Source of the DNA: Bacteroidaceae bacterium
GTDB lineage: Bacteria > Bacteroidota > Bacteroidia > Bacteroidales > Bacteroidaceae
Direction: 5' to 3'
Length of the DNA: 64,000 nt
NCBI GenBank assembly: GCA_017552435.1
Contig: JAFZPZ010000019.1
Coordinates: 1-64,000, forward strand
A program made the position numbers and the translations under genes. The notes under the pieces were generated by a model. It saw only the letters and a program-made list of their open reading frames with translations, was not told the DNA's origin and ran no database searches. Below, in pieces: positions 18,990 to 26,191 of the stretch. The stretch's first letter is position 1; every line of letters starts with the position of its first letter.

Positions 18990-19844
18990 ATGAAAGTAAT
19001 TAAAGACCAGGAATTTGGTGGCGAGCGGCCGCTCTACAAGTTGCACGATGCCAGGCTGGAGCGGGTGACGATTCACCTTGGCGAGTCCAGCATCAAGGAG
19101 AGCGGCAATATCGAAGCCTACGACTGCACTTTCCAGGGCAAGTATGTCTTCTGGGAGTGCCGCAAGTTCCTTGCCCAGGATTGCCACTTCGAAACCTCGG
19201 CACGCTCCTCGCTCTGGTACAGCGAGAACGGCAGGCTCGTCCGCTGCCTGGTGGACGCCCCCAAAATGTTCCGCCGCATGCAGGGCATCGAAATGCAGGA
19301 CTGCCGCTTCACCGATGCACAGGAAACGCTATGGGACTGCGACCGCGTCAACATACAGAACTGCGAGATACTGAATGCCGATTATCTCTGTATGCGAACC
19401 GACAACATCCGCATCGACTGTCTTCACCTCGAGGGCAACTACGCTTTCCAGTACAGCAAGAACGTTGAGATCAAAAACTCCTTGCTCAACAGCAAGGACG
19501 CACTCTGGGACTGCGAGAACGTCACCGTCACCGACAGCGAAATCAACGGCGAGTACCTGGCCTGGTACAGCCGGGGGCTCACCCTCATACGCTGCCACAT
19601 CACAGGGCCGCAGCCGCTTTGCTACTGCGAGAACCTGACCCTGGTGGACTGTACCTTCGGGGACGATGCCAATCTGGCTCTGGAGTACAGCACCGTGAGG
19701 GCCACAATCAAGGGCGACGTCCACAGCATCAAGAACCCGACCAGCGGCAGCATTGTGGTCGATGGTCACATTGGAGAACTCATTATCGACGAGAATCAGA
19801 AGGCACCAGCCGACTGCACCATCAATGAACTACACGCAGAGTAA
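18990..19844 (+). CDS. DUF3737 family beta-helix protein
   Basis: A 284-residue protein made of repeated short strands with recurrent Cys/Asp/Trp turns (YDCTFQGKYVFWECRKF, SLWYSENGRLVRC, TLWDCDRVNIQNC, ALWDCENVTVTDSE), giving a beta-helix fold typical of DUF3737. No signal peptide, so probably cytoplasmic. Function unknown. Its end overlaps the next gene by 20 bp, implying coupled translation with the MATE transporter. It lies 47 bp after ettA. Confidence 0.88.
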   Translation: MKVIKDQEFGGERPLYKLHDARLERVTIHLGESSIKESGNIEAYDCTFQGKYVFWECRKFLAQDCHFETSARSSLWYSENGRLVRCLVDAPKMFRRMQGIEMQDCRFTDAQETLWDCDRVNIQNCEILNADYLCMRTDNIRIDCLHLEGNYAFQYSKNVEIKNSLLNSKDALWDCENVTVTDSEINGEYLAWYSRGLTLIRCHITGPQPLCYCENLTLVDCTFGDDANLALEYSTVRATIKGDVHSIKNPTSGSIVVDGHIGELIIDENQKAPADCTINELHAE

Positions 19845-21261
19845 AGACCGGCTGCTCTCGCTCATACGAGAAGGCGGCAAACTTGACATCCTTTCACAGG
19901 TCAAGCTTACCGCCTTGCTCAGTTTCCCCAGCATGATGGCACAGATGGTGCATATCCTGATGCAGTACATCGATGCCGGCATGGTGGGAAGTCTTGGTGC
20001 CAGTGCCAGCGCCAGCATCGGTCTGGTCAGTACCAGCATCTGGCTCTTTGGCAGTCTTTGCGCCGCTGCCAGCGTCGGTTTCTACGTGCAGGTGGCTCAC
20101 AAGATCGGAGCCAACGACTTCGCCGGAGCGCGGGAGGTTCTGAGGCAAAGTTTCCTGTCGTGCATCCTCTTTGCATTGATACTCAGCGGCATAGGCATAA
20201 GCATCAGCAGTTATCTGCCCCATTGGTTAGGTGGTGGCGAGGACATCTGCCACGATGCGAGCCTCTACTTCATGTTCTTCTCGATGTGCCTGCCCTTTTC
20301 GATGCTCAACTCGCTCTGCGCCGGCATGCTCCGCTGCAGTGGCAACATGCACATTCCCAGCATCCTGAACATCAGCCTCTGTCTCCTCGATGTCTTCTTC
20401 AACTGGCTGCTCATCTTCCCCACCCGCACCTTTCAACTCTCAACTTTCAACTTTCAACTTTCAATTAACATTCCCGGCGCTGGTCTCGGTGTGGTTGGAG
20501 CCGTTCTGGGCACAGCCATTGCCTTCATCATCTGTTCCTCGCTGATGTGCTACTTCACGGTTGTACGCAGCAAAGAACTCTCGCTCCGGCAGGACAGCGG
20601 CACTTATATCCCCCAGCTGAGCACCCTTCGCGAGAGCTTCCACATCGCCGCGCCGATAGCTGTGGAGCACGTCATCATGTGCGGCGCGCAGATTGTGAGC
20701 ACCATCATCGTTGCCCCACTCGGGACGATTGCCATCGCCGCCAACAGCTTCGGCATCACCGTCGAGGCGCTCTGCTACATGCCCGGCTACGGTATCTCCG
20801 ATGCAGCCACGACGCTTGTCGGACAGAGCCTCGGAGCAGGACGCCGTCTGCTGGCCCGCAGCTTCGGACGTATCACCCTGGGCATGGGCATGACTTTTAT
20901 GACCCTGATGGCGGTGGTGATGTTCTGCTATTCCCCTGCCCTACTCTCTGTCATGACGCCCGATGTTGCCGTGCAGAAGCTTACGGTTCAGGTGCTGCGC
21001 ATCGAAGCCTTCGCCGAACCCATGTTCGCCGCCAGCATTGTCTGCTACGGCATCTTCGTCGGAGCGCGCGACACGCTGATTCCCTGCACGATGAATTTGG
21101 CAAGCATGTGGTTTGTGCGTATCACCCTTGCCTTGCTGCTTGTTTCCACGATGGGACTGCCCGGTGTCTGGATTGCGATGGCAATGGAGCTCTGCTTCCG
21201 CGGCATCATCTTCCTCATCCGGTTCCACAGCGACAGCTGGCTCAAAGCGTTCTCAAAGTAA
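19825..21261 (+). CDS. MATE family efflux transporter
   Basis: A 478-residue, about 12-helix inner-membrane multidrug/toxic-compound antiporter. The ATG at 19825 (MNYTQSKDRL) is chosen because a longer in-frame reading only extends further into DUF3737. MatE features include FPSMMAQMVHILMQYIDAGM near the N-terminus, and the second half starts at ~AAPIAVEHVIMCGAQ. Oddity: residues ~202-216 (TFQLSTFNFQLSIN) are encoded by an AT-rich heptamer repeat in the loop after helix 6, between the two six-helix halves. That loop is tolerant of insertions. Confidence 0.92.
   Translation: MNYTQSKDRLLSLIREGGKLDILSQVKLTALLSFPSMMAQMVHILMQYIDAGMVGSLGASASASIGLVSTSIWLFGSLCAAASVGFYVQVAHKIGANDFAGAREVLRQSFLSCILFALILSGIGISISSYLPHWLGGGEDICHDASLYFMFFSMCLPFSMLNSLCAGMLRCSGNMHIPSILNISLCLLDVFFNWLLIFPTRTFQLSTFNFQLSINIPGAGLGVVGAVLGTAIAFIICSSLMCYFTVVRSKELSLRQDSGTYIPQLSTLRESFHIAAPIAVEHVIMCGAQIVSTIIVAPLGTIAIAANSFGITVEALCYMPGYGISDAATTLVGQSLGAGRRLLARSFGRITLGMGMTFMTLMAVVMFCYSPALLSVMTPDVAVQKLTVQVLRIEAFAEPMFAASIVCYGIFVGARDTLIPCTMNLASMWFVRITLALLLVSTMGLPGVWIAMAMELCFRGIIFLIRFHSDSWLKAFSK
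20429..20470 (+). repeat. AT-rich heptamer repeat inside the MATE gene
   Basis: Tandem TTTCAACTCTCAACTTTCAACTT-type repeats encode FQLSTFNFQLSIN without breaking the frame. The same heptamers occur between genes (for example 16803-16836 and 25196-25234). Confidence 0.85.
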
Positions 21262-21423
21262 GAGGCTAAAAATCGTTTAAGCACTCGGCGCTGTGCAATT
21301 ACTTTAATAGCCATAGTTTTCTGATTTTGTTAAGTTTTTGGTTGTTTGTTTTTTGTTAGTACTCTCTATATTGAAACCGGTTTTCTCTTAATTTTTAATT
21401 TTTTCACTTTTAATTTTTCATTG

Positions 21424-21450
21424 TTCCCCCTAAAGGGGGTTAGGGGGTCC
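21424..21450 (+). repeat. REP-like palindrome
   Basis: TTCCCCCTAAAGGGGG followed by TTAGGGGGTCC: a perfect small palindrome plus a G-rich tail. An AT-rich tract (TTAATTTTTAATTTTTTCAC...) immediately precedes it, forming the composite structure seen also at 40726-40785 and 63483-63548. Confidence 0.8.
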
Positions 21451-21550
21451 TTTTGTTTCCCTTAAGGGCCGCAAATTTTTCCTCTAGGGGGAGCCTGATT
21501 TTTCCCTGTTTTTAAAACACAGTGCAAAGTTACAACAGTTCCAGATATCA

Positions 21551-21590
21551 TTGTCCACTTCTGTCCACTTGTGTCCAGATAAGTCCAGAT
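21551..21590. repeat. Four 10-bp-phased GTCCA repeats
   Basis: GTCCA occurs at 21553, 21563, 21573 and 21583, at exactly one helical turn, in the pattern TTGTCCACTT/CTGTCCACTT/GTGTCCAGAT/AAGTCCAGAT. Possible iteron-like binding sites; nothing adjacent identifies the binder. Confidence 0.6.
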
Positions 21591-21656
21591 AATATGCGAA
21601 ATTGTCCTGATTTTTCTTGGATATTACGCCAAAAATTTGCCATTGGAAGTATACTA

Positions 21657-21786
21657 GGTAACATAGTAACGTTACCAAAAAATATAACCCCTCCCCAATT
21701 TTTAAGGCCTATTATTATATATATATAATAATAGACTTTCTTTTCCGTTGTAGGTATCCTTTTTTTGGTAACGTTACTATGTTACC
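21657..21786. mobile_element. 130-bp palindromic element (MITE-like), copy 1
   Basis: Terminal inverted repeats GGTAACATAGTAACGTTACC (left) and its reverse complement (right, ending at 21786) flank a quasi-symmetric interior. A perfect AT palindrome sits in the centre (a run of TTATTATATATATATAATAA). No coding capacity. A second full copy in inverted relative orientation lies at 38971-39102 and a half copy at 23092-23131. Could be a MITE or another large DNA/RNA hairpin. Confidence 0.7.
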
Positions 21787-21795
21787 TGGACATGT

Positions 21796-22257
21796 TTACA
21801 TATCACCTGACCAACCATGACCAAGATCCCAATGCTCATCATAGACAAACTCGAAATAGGGAAGAGAGAACTCCTCCTCGATAAGGGTCGTGAGTTCATC
21901 AAGTACAGGCTCTGCCCAGTGACCCACAAGGACAATGAACTTGTCAATGTTCCAAGCCACGCGACCTCTTGGGATTTGTGTATAGTCGCCCTTGAACTTG
22001 GTCTCCTCGTGTTTAGCCTGTGCCTTAAAATACTCCTTGGCCCATACCTGTCTGTGCAGATGAGGGTAATTGATAAAGGGAAGACCTTTGTCGGCAGCTT
22101 CTTCAACCATCTTTGGAGTTATTTCTTTCTTACGAACTCCAAAAAGGGACTTGTCGTCAGGATCGTACCAGAAGATGCCAATACAAGGCATCTGCTCGTC
22201 AAAGGCTTTCATGTCAGCCATTTGCCTCCTATGTTCTTTGTCTGTTAGTTGCGTCAT
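21796..22257 (-). CDS. Conserved-looking cytoplasmic protein of unknown function
   Basis: A 153-residue acidic protein that I do not recognise. The start at 22257 (MTQLTDKEHRRQ) is chosen over the upstream ATG (22392) because a good promoter (22290-22321) lies inside the extension. Notable segments: CIGIFWYDPDDKSLFGVRK, WAKEYFKAQAKH, GDYTQIPRGRVAWNIDKFIVLVGHW and a C-terminal FEFVYDEHWDLGHGWSGDM rich in aromatic residues and His/Asp. The last could be a metal or substrate site, but this is speculation. No signal peptide or membrane segment. Its stop is 9 bp from the palindromic element, and it is divergent from a GNAT gene. Confidence 0.75.
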   Translation of the reverse strand: MTQLTDKEHRRQMADMKAFDEQMPCIGIFWYDPDDKSLFGVRKKEITPKMVEEAADKGLPFINYPHLHRQVWAKEYFKAQAKHEETKFKGDYTQIPRGRVAWNIDKFIVLVGHWAEPVLDELTTLIEEEFSLPYFEFVYDEHWDLGHGWSGDM

Positions 22258-22289
22258 AGCTAATTTATCTCCTTCATCAATTCTGGGTA

Positions 22290-22321
22290 CAAAGGTAAAG
22301 ACTTCTTCTGATTCCTCCAAA
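22290..22321 (-). promoter_or_regulatory. Promoter of the unknown protein at 21796-22257
   Basis: Minus strand: TTTG (22318-22321), 20 bp spacer, TACCTTTG (22290-22297), 32 bp before the chosen ATG. Confidence 0.8.
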
Positions 22322-22494
22322 AAAAACTGCGAAATCCTTGGCTTTTGTCCCTTATATTTGTAAATGTGGCCTCTGGTCGAAGATACTTTCACTCGGGAAT
22401 AAAAAGAAAAATGAGATTTTCTTTTGTATTCCGCTCACTTATTCGTAAATTTGCTCCCGCCCCTCTTGCTGAACTGACGAAAAAACTCCCAATA

Positions 22495-22526
22495 TTTGGT
22501 AATCTCAGTTTTTTCTGTTATCTTTG
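22495..22526 (+). promoter_or_regulatory. Promoter of the GNAT gene
   Basis: TTTG (22495-22498), 20 bp spacer, TATCTTTG (22519-22526), 8 bp before the ATG at 22535, so the 5' leader would be very short. Confidence 0.75.
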
Positions 22527-22534
22527 CATCAGAT

Positions 22535-23077
22535 ATGAGTAATAAGGCAAATATAGAAATTATCTCGGCCAGACCTGAAGATACAGATTTCATTGCATGG
22601 ATTGTAGCCCAAGGGATGCACTTGGATGGAGTGCCGCCGTTTTTGAAAAAACTCGGTGCTCGCGACGATACGCTCTATAGTTGGCAGAATACTCGGCTTC
22701 TTCGGTGCGATGGCAAACTGGCTGGTGGTCTTATCTCCTACGACGGAGCTACACATGAGGAAAGGCGAAGGAATACCTGGGTGATGCCCGACGGAAGACT
22801 GCTCAGTTCGGGTGACATACCAGAGACGATGGCAGGTGAATACTATCTTGACTCTTTGGCTATCGTTCCTGAGTTTCGTGGTCATGGACTGTGGAGACTG
22901 TTGTTCGAAGATGCGATAGAAAGGGCCAAGGAAAAGGGCTTTCATCGCGTCACGCTGATTTGTGATGAGAGTTGTCCAAAGCTAGCACAGCTTTATACTT
23001 CCTATGGGTTTGTGCCAGAAGGAACATTCCTATATTTCGGCACGCTTTACCGCAAGATGTCACTCTCAACACGATGA
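22535..23077 (+). CDS. GNAT family N-acetyltransferase
   Basis: A 180-residue single-domain acetyltransferase using acetyl-CoA. The ATG at 22535 (MSNKANIEIISARPEDTDF) follows the promoter directly; the longer reading would include the promoter itself. The fold is visible as IISARPEDTDFIAWI at the N-terminus, YLDSLAIVPEFRGHGLWRLL (beta-4 and the pyrophosphate-binding loop, R.GHG.W) and RVTLICDESCPKLAQLYTSYGF near the end. The acceptor substrate is unknown. Convergent with aspS across a shared hairpin terminator. Confidence 0.88.
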   Translation: MSNKANIEIISARPEDTDFIAWIVAQGMHLDGVPPFLKKLGARDDTLYSWQNTRLLRCDGKLAGGLISYDGATHEERRRNTWVMPDGRLLSSGDIPETMAGEYYLDSLAIVPEFRGHGLWRLLFEDAIERAKEKGFHRVTLICDESCPKLAQLYTSYGFVPEGTFLYFGTLYRKMSLSTR

Positions 23078-23091
23078 AAGAGGGAAGGCAA

Positions 23092-23131
23092 GGTAACATA
23101 GTAACGTTACCAAAAACAGTAACCCTACCCC
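23092..23131. mobile_element. Half copy of the palindromic element
   Basis: Begins with the same 20-bp end GGTAACATAGTAACGTTACC and continues with CAAAAACAGTAACCCTACCCC, matching one side of the full copies. The AT-rich centre and the opposite arm are missing. It sits 15 bp after the GNAT stop. Confidence 0.65.
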
Positions 23132-23139
23132 AAAAAAAT

Positions 23140-23173
23140 CAGGCGGTCATCGGGAATTTCCGGTAGCCGCCTG
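23140..23173. terminator. Bidirectional terminator between GNAT and aspS
   Basis: Stem CAGGCGG (23140-23146) with CCGCCTG (23167-23173), extended by an inner CGGGAATTTCCGG, flanked by seven A's on the left and a T-rich stretch on the right. It therefore suits both convergent genes. Confidence 0.75.
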
Positions 23174-23200
23174 TTCTTTATGTTTCTGCTTGAAACCGCG

Positions 23201-24982
23201 CTATTTCAACTTGATGCAAAGCTCGTCGAGCTGCTTCTGGTCGATGGGACCGGGAGCATCGAGCATGACATCGCGGCCGCTGTTGTTCTTTGGGAAGGCG
23301 ATACAGTCGCGGATGCTGTCGAGCTCTGCAAAGAGGCTGACAAAGCGGTCCAGACCATAGGCCAGACCTCCGTGAGGAGGCGCTCCGTACTTGAAGGCAT
23401 TCATCAGGAAGCCGAACTTCTGCTGAGCCTGTTCGGGCGTGAAACCAAGAATCTCGAAAATCTTCTGCTGGAGCTTGGCATCGTGAATACGGATGCTGCC
23501 GCCGCCAACTTCTACGCCATTCACCACCATATCGTAGGCATTGGCACGCACGCTGGCAGGGTCAGTGTCGAGCAGAGGAATGTCCTCGGGCTTGGGCGAG
23601 GTGAAGGGATGGTGCATAGCCATGAGGCGCTGTTCCTCGTCGCTCCATTCGTACATCGGGAAATCGATGACCCAGAGGCAGGAATATTTGCTCTTGTCGC
23701 GGAGTCCCATACGGCTGCCCATCTCGAGGCGAAGACTGCTGAGCTGCCCCCGCACCTTCATGGCATCGGGGCCACATAGGATGAGGATGAGGTCGCCGGG
23801 CTTAGCGTTCATCTTCTGCTTGAGCACCTCAAGGGTTTCCGGCGTATAGAACTTATCGACGGAACTCTTCACGCTGCCGTCCTCTTGAACACGGGCATAG
23901 ACAAGGCCCTTGGCTCCCACCTGCGGACGCTTCACGAAGTCGGTCAGCTGGTCGAGCTGCTTGCGGGTATAGACAGCCTGCCCCTCGCAACAAATGGCTC
24001 CGATGTAGGCGGCATCGTCGAACACCTGGAAGCCGGCGGGGAAGATGCTCTCCACCGTCTCGCGAGAAGCGTTGTCGGGCTGCTGGTTCTTCAGCTCCAC
24101 GAACTTCATGCCGAAGCGTGTGTCGGGCTTGTCACTACCATAGTACTTCATGGCATCTGCCCACGTCATGCGAGGCAGTTCGGGGATGTCGATACCCTTG
24201 AGCGCCTTGAAGAGGTGGCGGCTCATGCCCTCGAACATCTGCAGGATGTCCTCCTGCTCCACAAACGACATCTCGCAGTCGATCTGTGTGAACTCGGGCT
24301 GACGGTCGGCACGCAGGTCTTCGTCGCGGAAGCACTTCACAATCTGGAAGTAGCGGTCCATACCGGACACCATCAGCAGCTGCTTGAGCGTCTGCGGGCT
24401 CTGCGGAAGGGCATAGAACTGACCCGGGTTCATGCGGCTGGGCACAACGAAGTCGCGTGCGCCCTCGGGCGTGCTGTTCACCAGAACAGGTGTCTCGATT
24501 TCCAAGAAGCCGTGCTGGTCGAGGTAGCGACGCACCTCGAAGGCAAACTTATGACGCAGCTCCAGATTCTGGCGCACACAAGGACGGCGCAAGTCGAGGT
24601 AGCGGTATTTCATGCGGATATCGTCACCGCCATCACTCTCTTCTTCGATGGTGAAGGGAGGTGTAAGGCTCTCGTTCAGGATGTTAAGTTCTGACACGAG
24701 AATCTCAATATCACCTGTCGGAAGGTTTTTGTTCTTAGAGTAGCGCTCGGCCACTTCACCCTTTGCCTGGATAACGAACTCGCGTCCCAGTCGTCCTGCC
24801 TGCTGACGAAGCTCTTCTGGAGCGTCTTCGTTGAAAGCAAGTTGTGTAATACCGTAACGATCACGCAGATCAACAAACGTAAGGGCCCCCAGGTTGTGGA
24901 TGCTTTGCACCCATCCTGCCAGGGTAACTTTCTCTCCTGTGTTGGCGAGACGAAGCTCGCCACATGTTTTAGTTCTGTACAT
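23201..24982 (-). CDS. aspS: Aspartyl-tRNA synthetase
   Basis: A 593-residue class IIb synthetase charging tRNA with aspartate. N-terminal OB-fold anticodon-binding domain (~1-105, [20 protein letters not shown]), motif 2 [18 protein letters not shown], a bacterial insertion (GAD) domain (~285-420), and motif 3 [12 protein letters not shown] near the C-terminus. The length is typical of bacterial AspRS. It lies 53 bp downstream of a tRNA-Lys gene and has no promoter of its own in between, so both are probably made as one transcript. Confidence 0.97.
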   Translation of the reverse strand: MYRTKTCGELRLANTGEKVTLAGWVQSIHNLGALTFVDLRDRYGITQLAFNEDAPEELRQQAGRLGREFVIQAKGEVAERYSKNKNLPTGDIEILVSELNILNESLTPPFTIEEESDGGDDIRMKYRYLDLRRPCVRQNLELRHKFAFEVRRYLDQHGFLEIETPVLVNSTPEGARDFVVPSRMNPGQFYALPQSPQTLKQLLMVSGMDRYFQIVKCFRDEDLRADRQPEFTQIDCEMSFVEQEDILQMFEGMSRHLFKALKGIDIPELPRMTWADAMKYYGSDKPDTRFGMKFVELKNQQPDNASRETVESIFPAGFQVFDDAAYIGAICCEGQAVYTRKQLDQLTDFVKRPQVGAKGLVYARVQEDGSVKSSVDKFYTPETLEVLKQKMNAKPGDLILILCGPDAMKVRGQLSSLRLEMGSRMGLRDKSKYSCLWVIDFPMYEWSDEEQRLMAMHHPFTSPKPEDIPLLDTDPASVRANAYDMVVNGVEVGGGSIRIHDAKLQQKIFEILGFTPEQAQQKFGFLMNAFKYGAPPHGGLAYGLDRFVSLFAELDSIRDCIAFPKNNSGRDVMLDAPGPIDQKQLDELCIKLK

Positions 24983-25035
24983 ATTATATTATATATAAAA
25001 AGGATGAACCGTTTCCAGTCCATCCTTTTACCTTG

Positions 25036-25108
25036 TACGCCCTCAGGGGCTCGAACCCTGGACCCATTGATTAAGAGTCAATTGCTCTACCAACTGAGCT
25101 AAGGACGC
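25036..25108 (-). tRNA. tRNA-Lys, anticodon CTT
   Basis: The 73-base minus-strand sequence folds as a standard tRNA: acceptor GCGTCCT/AGGGCGT (two G-U pairs), TA at positions 8-9, D-arm GCTCAGTTGGTAGAGC, anticodon stem ATTGA/TCAAT with loop CTCTTAA (anticodon CTT), and T-arm CAGGGTTCGAGCCCCTG. No encoded CCA follows directly. Confidence 0.93.
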
Positions 25109-25131
25109 ATGCTTTTTGTTGTTTGCGGCTG

Positions 25132-25163
25132 CAAAGGTATGAACTTTTCTTTAATCCGCCAAA
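25132..25163 (-). promoter_or_regulatory. Promoter of tRNA-Lys and aspS
   Basis: Minus strand: TTTG (25160-25163), 20 bp, TACCTTTG (25132-25139), 23 bp upstream of the tRNA 5' end. An essentially consensus Bacteroidota promoter. Confidence 0.85.
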
Positions 25164-25191
25164 TGTTTTGCCTTTTTTTTTCTTTGTCCGG

Positions 25192-25234
25192 TCAGATTTA
25201 ACTTTTTAACCCTTTAACTTTTCAACTTTTTAGC
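25192..25234. repeat. AT-rich direct repeat tract
   Basis: TTTAACTTTTTAACCCTTTAACTTTTCAACTTTTTAG heptamers at the 3' end of the MBL-fold gene, reaching its stop codon (25230). Confidence 0.6.
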
Positions 25235-26033
25235 TCAAAGTGTAGAATTCCGAAGGAGATTTCCTCTTCAAGACATCAAGTCCAAAGTCCACGCCGGGTA
25301 TGATGCCATGCTGTCGGAGTACGGCTTCGGCGGTCTTCCGAGCGAGAACGGGATGATTGTTTTCCTCGCTCAAATGGCAGAGCCAAACATGGCGAAGCTG
25401 TGGTGTCGCATACTCGGCCAGCAACATAGCTGCCTGCTCATTGTTCAGATGTCCCTCGTCACCACTGATACGTTCCTTCAGATAGGGCGAATATTTTCCC
25501 ATGAGGAGCATATTGACATCGTGGTTCGACTCCAACACCAGGTAGTTGGCCAGACCCACCTGCTCGCGGATGGTGTCGGTGACATGCCCGACATCTGTAA
25601 TGAGGCAGAAACGCACGCCATCTGCCTCCACGACATAGCCCACGCAATCGTGACTGTCATGTGGAACATCAAATGATGTTATACGGAAGTTCCCCACCTC
25701 CACCGTCGTGCCCTTCTCGAGGTAAGCCATACAATTGGCAGGCACAGTGATTTTTAGGCAACGGTTGCATGCGATGCCCTCATGAACGAGTCGTGTGGCG
25801 TAGATGGTCTTTCCATATTCACAGGCGATACTCCCAACAGATTTGATGTGGTCAGCGTGATCATGCGTGACAAATACTGCTGCCACATCATTCTCCAAGC
25901 TGATGTCGAAGTCCTTCAGGTACTTCTTCAAGAGCCGCATGCTAATGCCCGCATCAAGCATTATGGATGTCTCGCCCGACTGTAGCAGGTAACAATTTCC
26001 GCTGCTACCAGAGCCAAGTGATATGAATTTCAT
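25230..26033 (-). CDS. MBL-fold metallo-hydrolase (WalJ/YycJ-like)
   Basis: A 267-residue cytoplasmic enzyme. GSGSSGNCYLL at the N-terminus and THDHADH (H57, H59, D61, H62) are the signature of the metallo-beta-lactamase fold and of the YycJ/WalJ subgroup in particular. Later metal ligands fit DVPHDSHD and LCHLSEENNHP. Relatives are 5'-3' exonuclease-like proteins linked to cell-wall and DNA-repair phenotypes in Firmicutes; the role in Bacteroidota is not established. Own promoter at 26057-26088, divergent from a large secreted protein gene. Confidence 0.9.
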   Translation of the reverse strand: MKFISLGSGSSGNCYLLQSGETSIMLDAGISMRLLKKYLKDFDISLENDVAAVFVTHDHADHIKSVGSIACEYGKTIYATRLVHEGIACNRCLKITVPANCMAYLEKGTTVEVGNFRITSFDVPHDSHDCVGYVVEADGVRFCLITDVGHVTDTIREQVGLANYLVLESNHDVNMLLMGKYSPYLKERISGDEGHLNNEQAAMLLAEYATPQLRHVWLCHLSEENNHPVLARKTAEAVLRQHGIIPGVDFGLDVLKRKSPSEFYTLS

Positions 26034-26056
26034 CCTTTTTTGTTATATTTTATGCG

Positions 26057-26088
26057 CAAAGTTAAGAAATAATGTGATAATTTGCAAA
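26057..26088 (-). promoter_or_regulatory. Promoter of the MBL-fold gene
   Basis: Minus strand: TTTG (26085-26088), 20 bp, TAACTTTG (26057-26064), 23 bp before the ATG. Confidence 0.8.
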
Positions 26089-26115
26089 CTTTTGTGCGTT
26101 TTTGTGTGATTTTAT

Positions 26116-26146
26116 TTTGAACATAAAGATAAAAATGCTAAATTTG
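26116..26146 (+). promoter_or_regulatory. Promoter of the large secreted protein gene
   Basis: TTTG (26116-26119), 19 bp spacer, TAAATTTG (26139-26146), 45 bp before the ATG. Confidence 0.75.
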
Positions 26147-26191
26147 CAAGCAGATAAATCAATTAAGTGTTAACTTTAAATAACAGACAAG

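Larger units (their letters stand above)
21262..21656. other. Gene-free spacer downstream of MATE
   Basis: I see no credible gene here. The region holds an AT-rich tract (21385-21422), a REP-like palindrome (21424-21450), two further degenerate CCCTTAAGGG/CCTCTAGGGGG motifs (to about 21490) and four exactly 10-bp-spaced GTCCA repeats (21551-21590). The remainder is AT-rich and unremarkable. Confidence 0.6.

Noticed and set aside
19753-19824. 24-residue N-terminal extension of the MATE transporter
   Set aside because: Overlaps DUF3737 further, and the residues (MWSMVTLENSLSTRIRRHQP) do not fit a MATE N-terminus.
22258-22392. 45-residue N-terminal extension of the unknown protein
   Set aside because: Contains the gene's own -33/-7 promoter.
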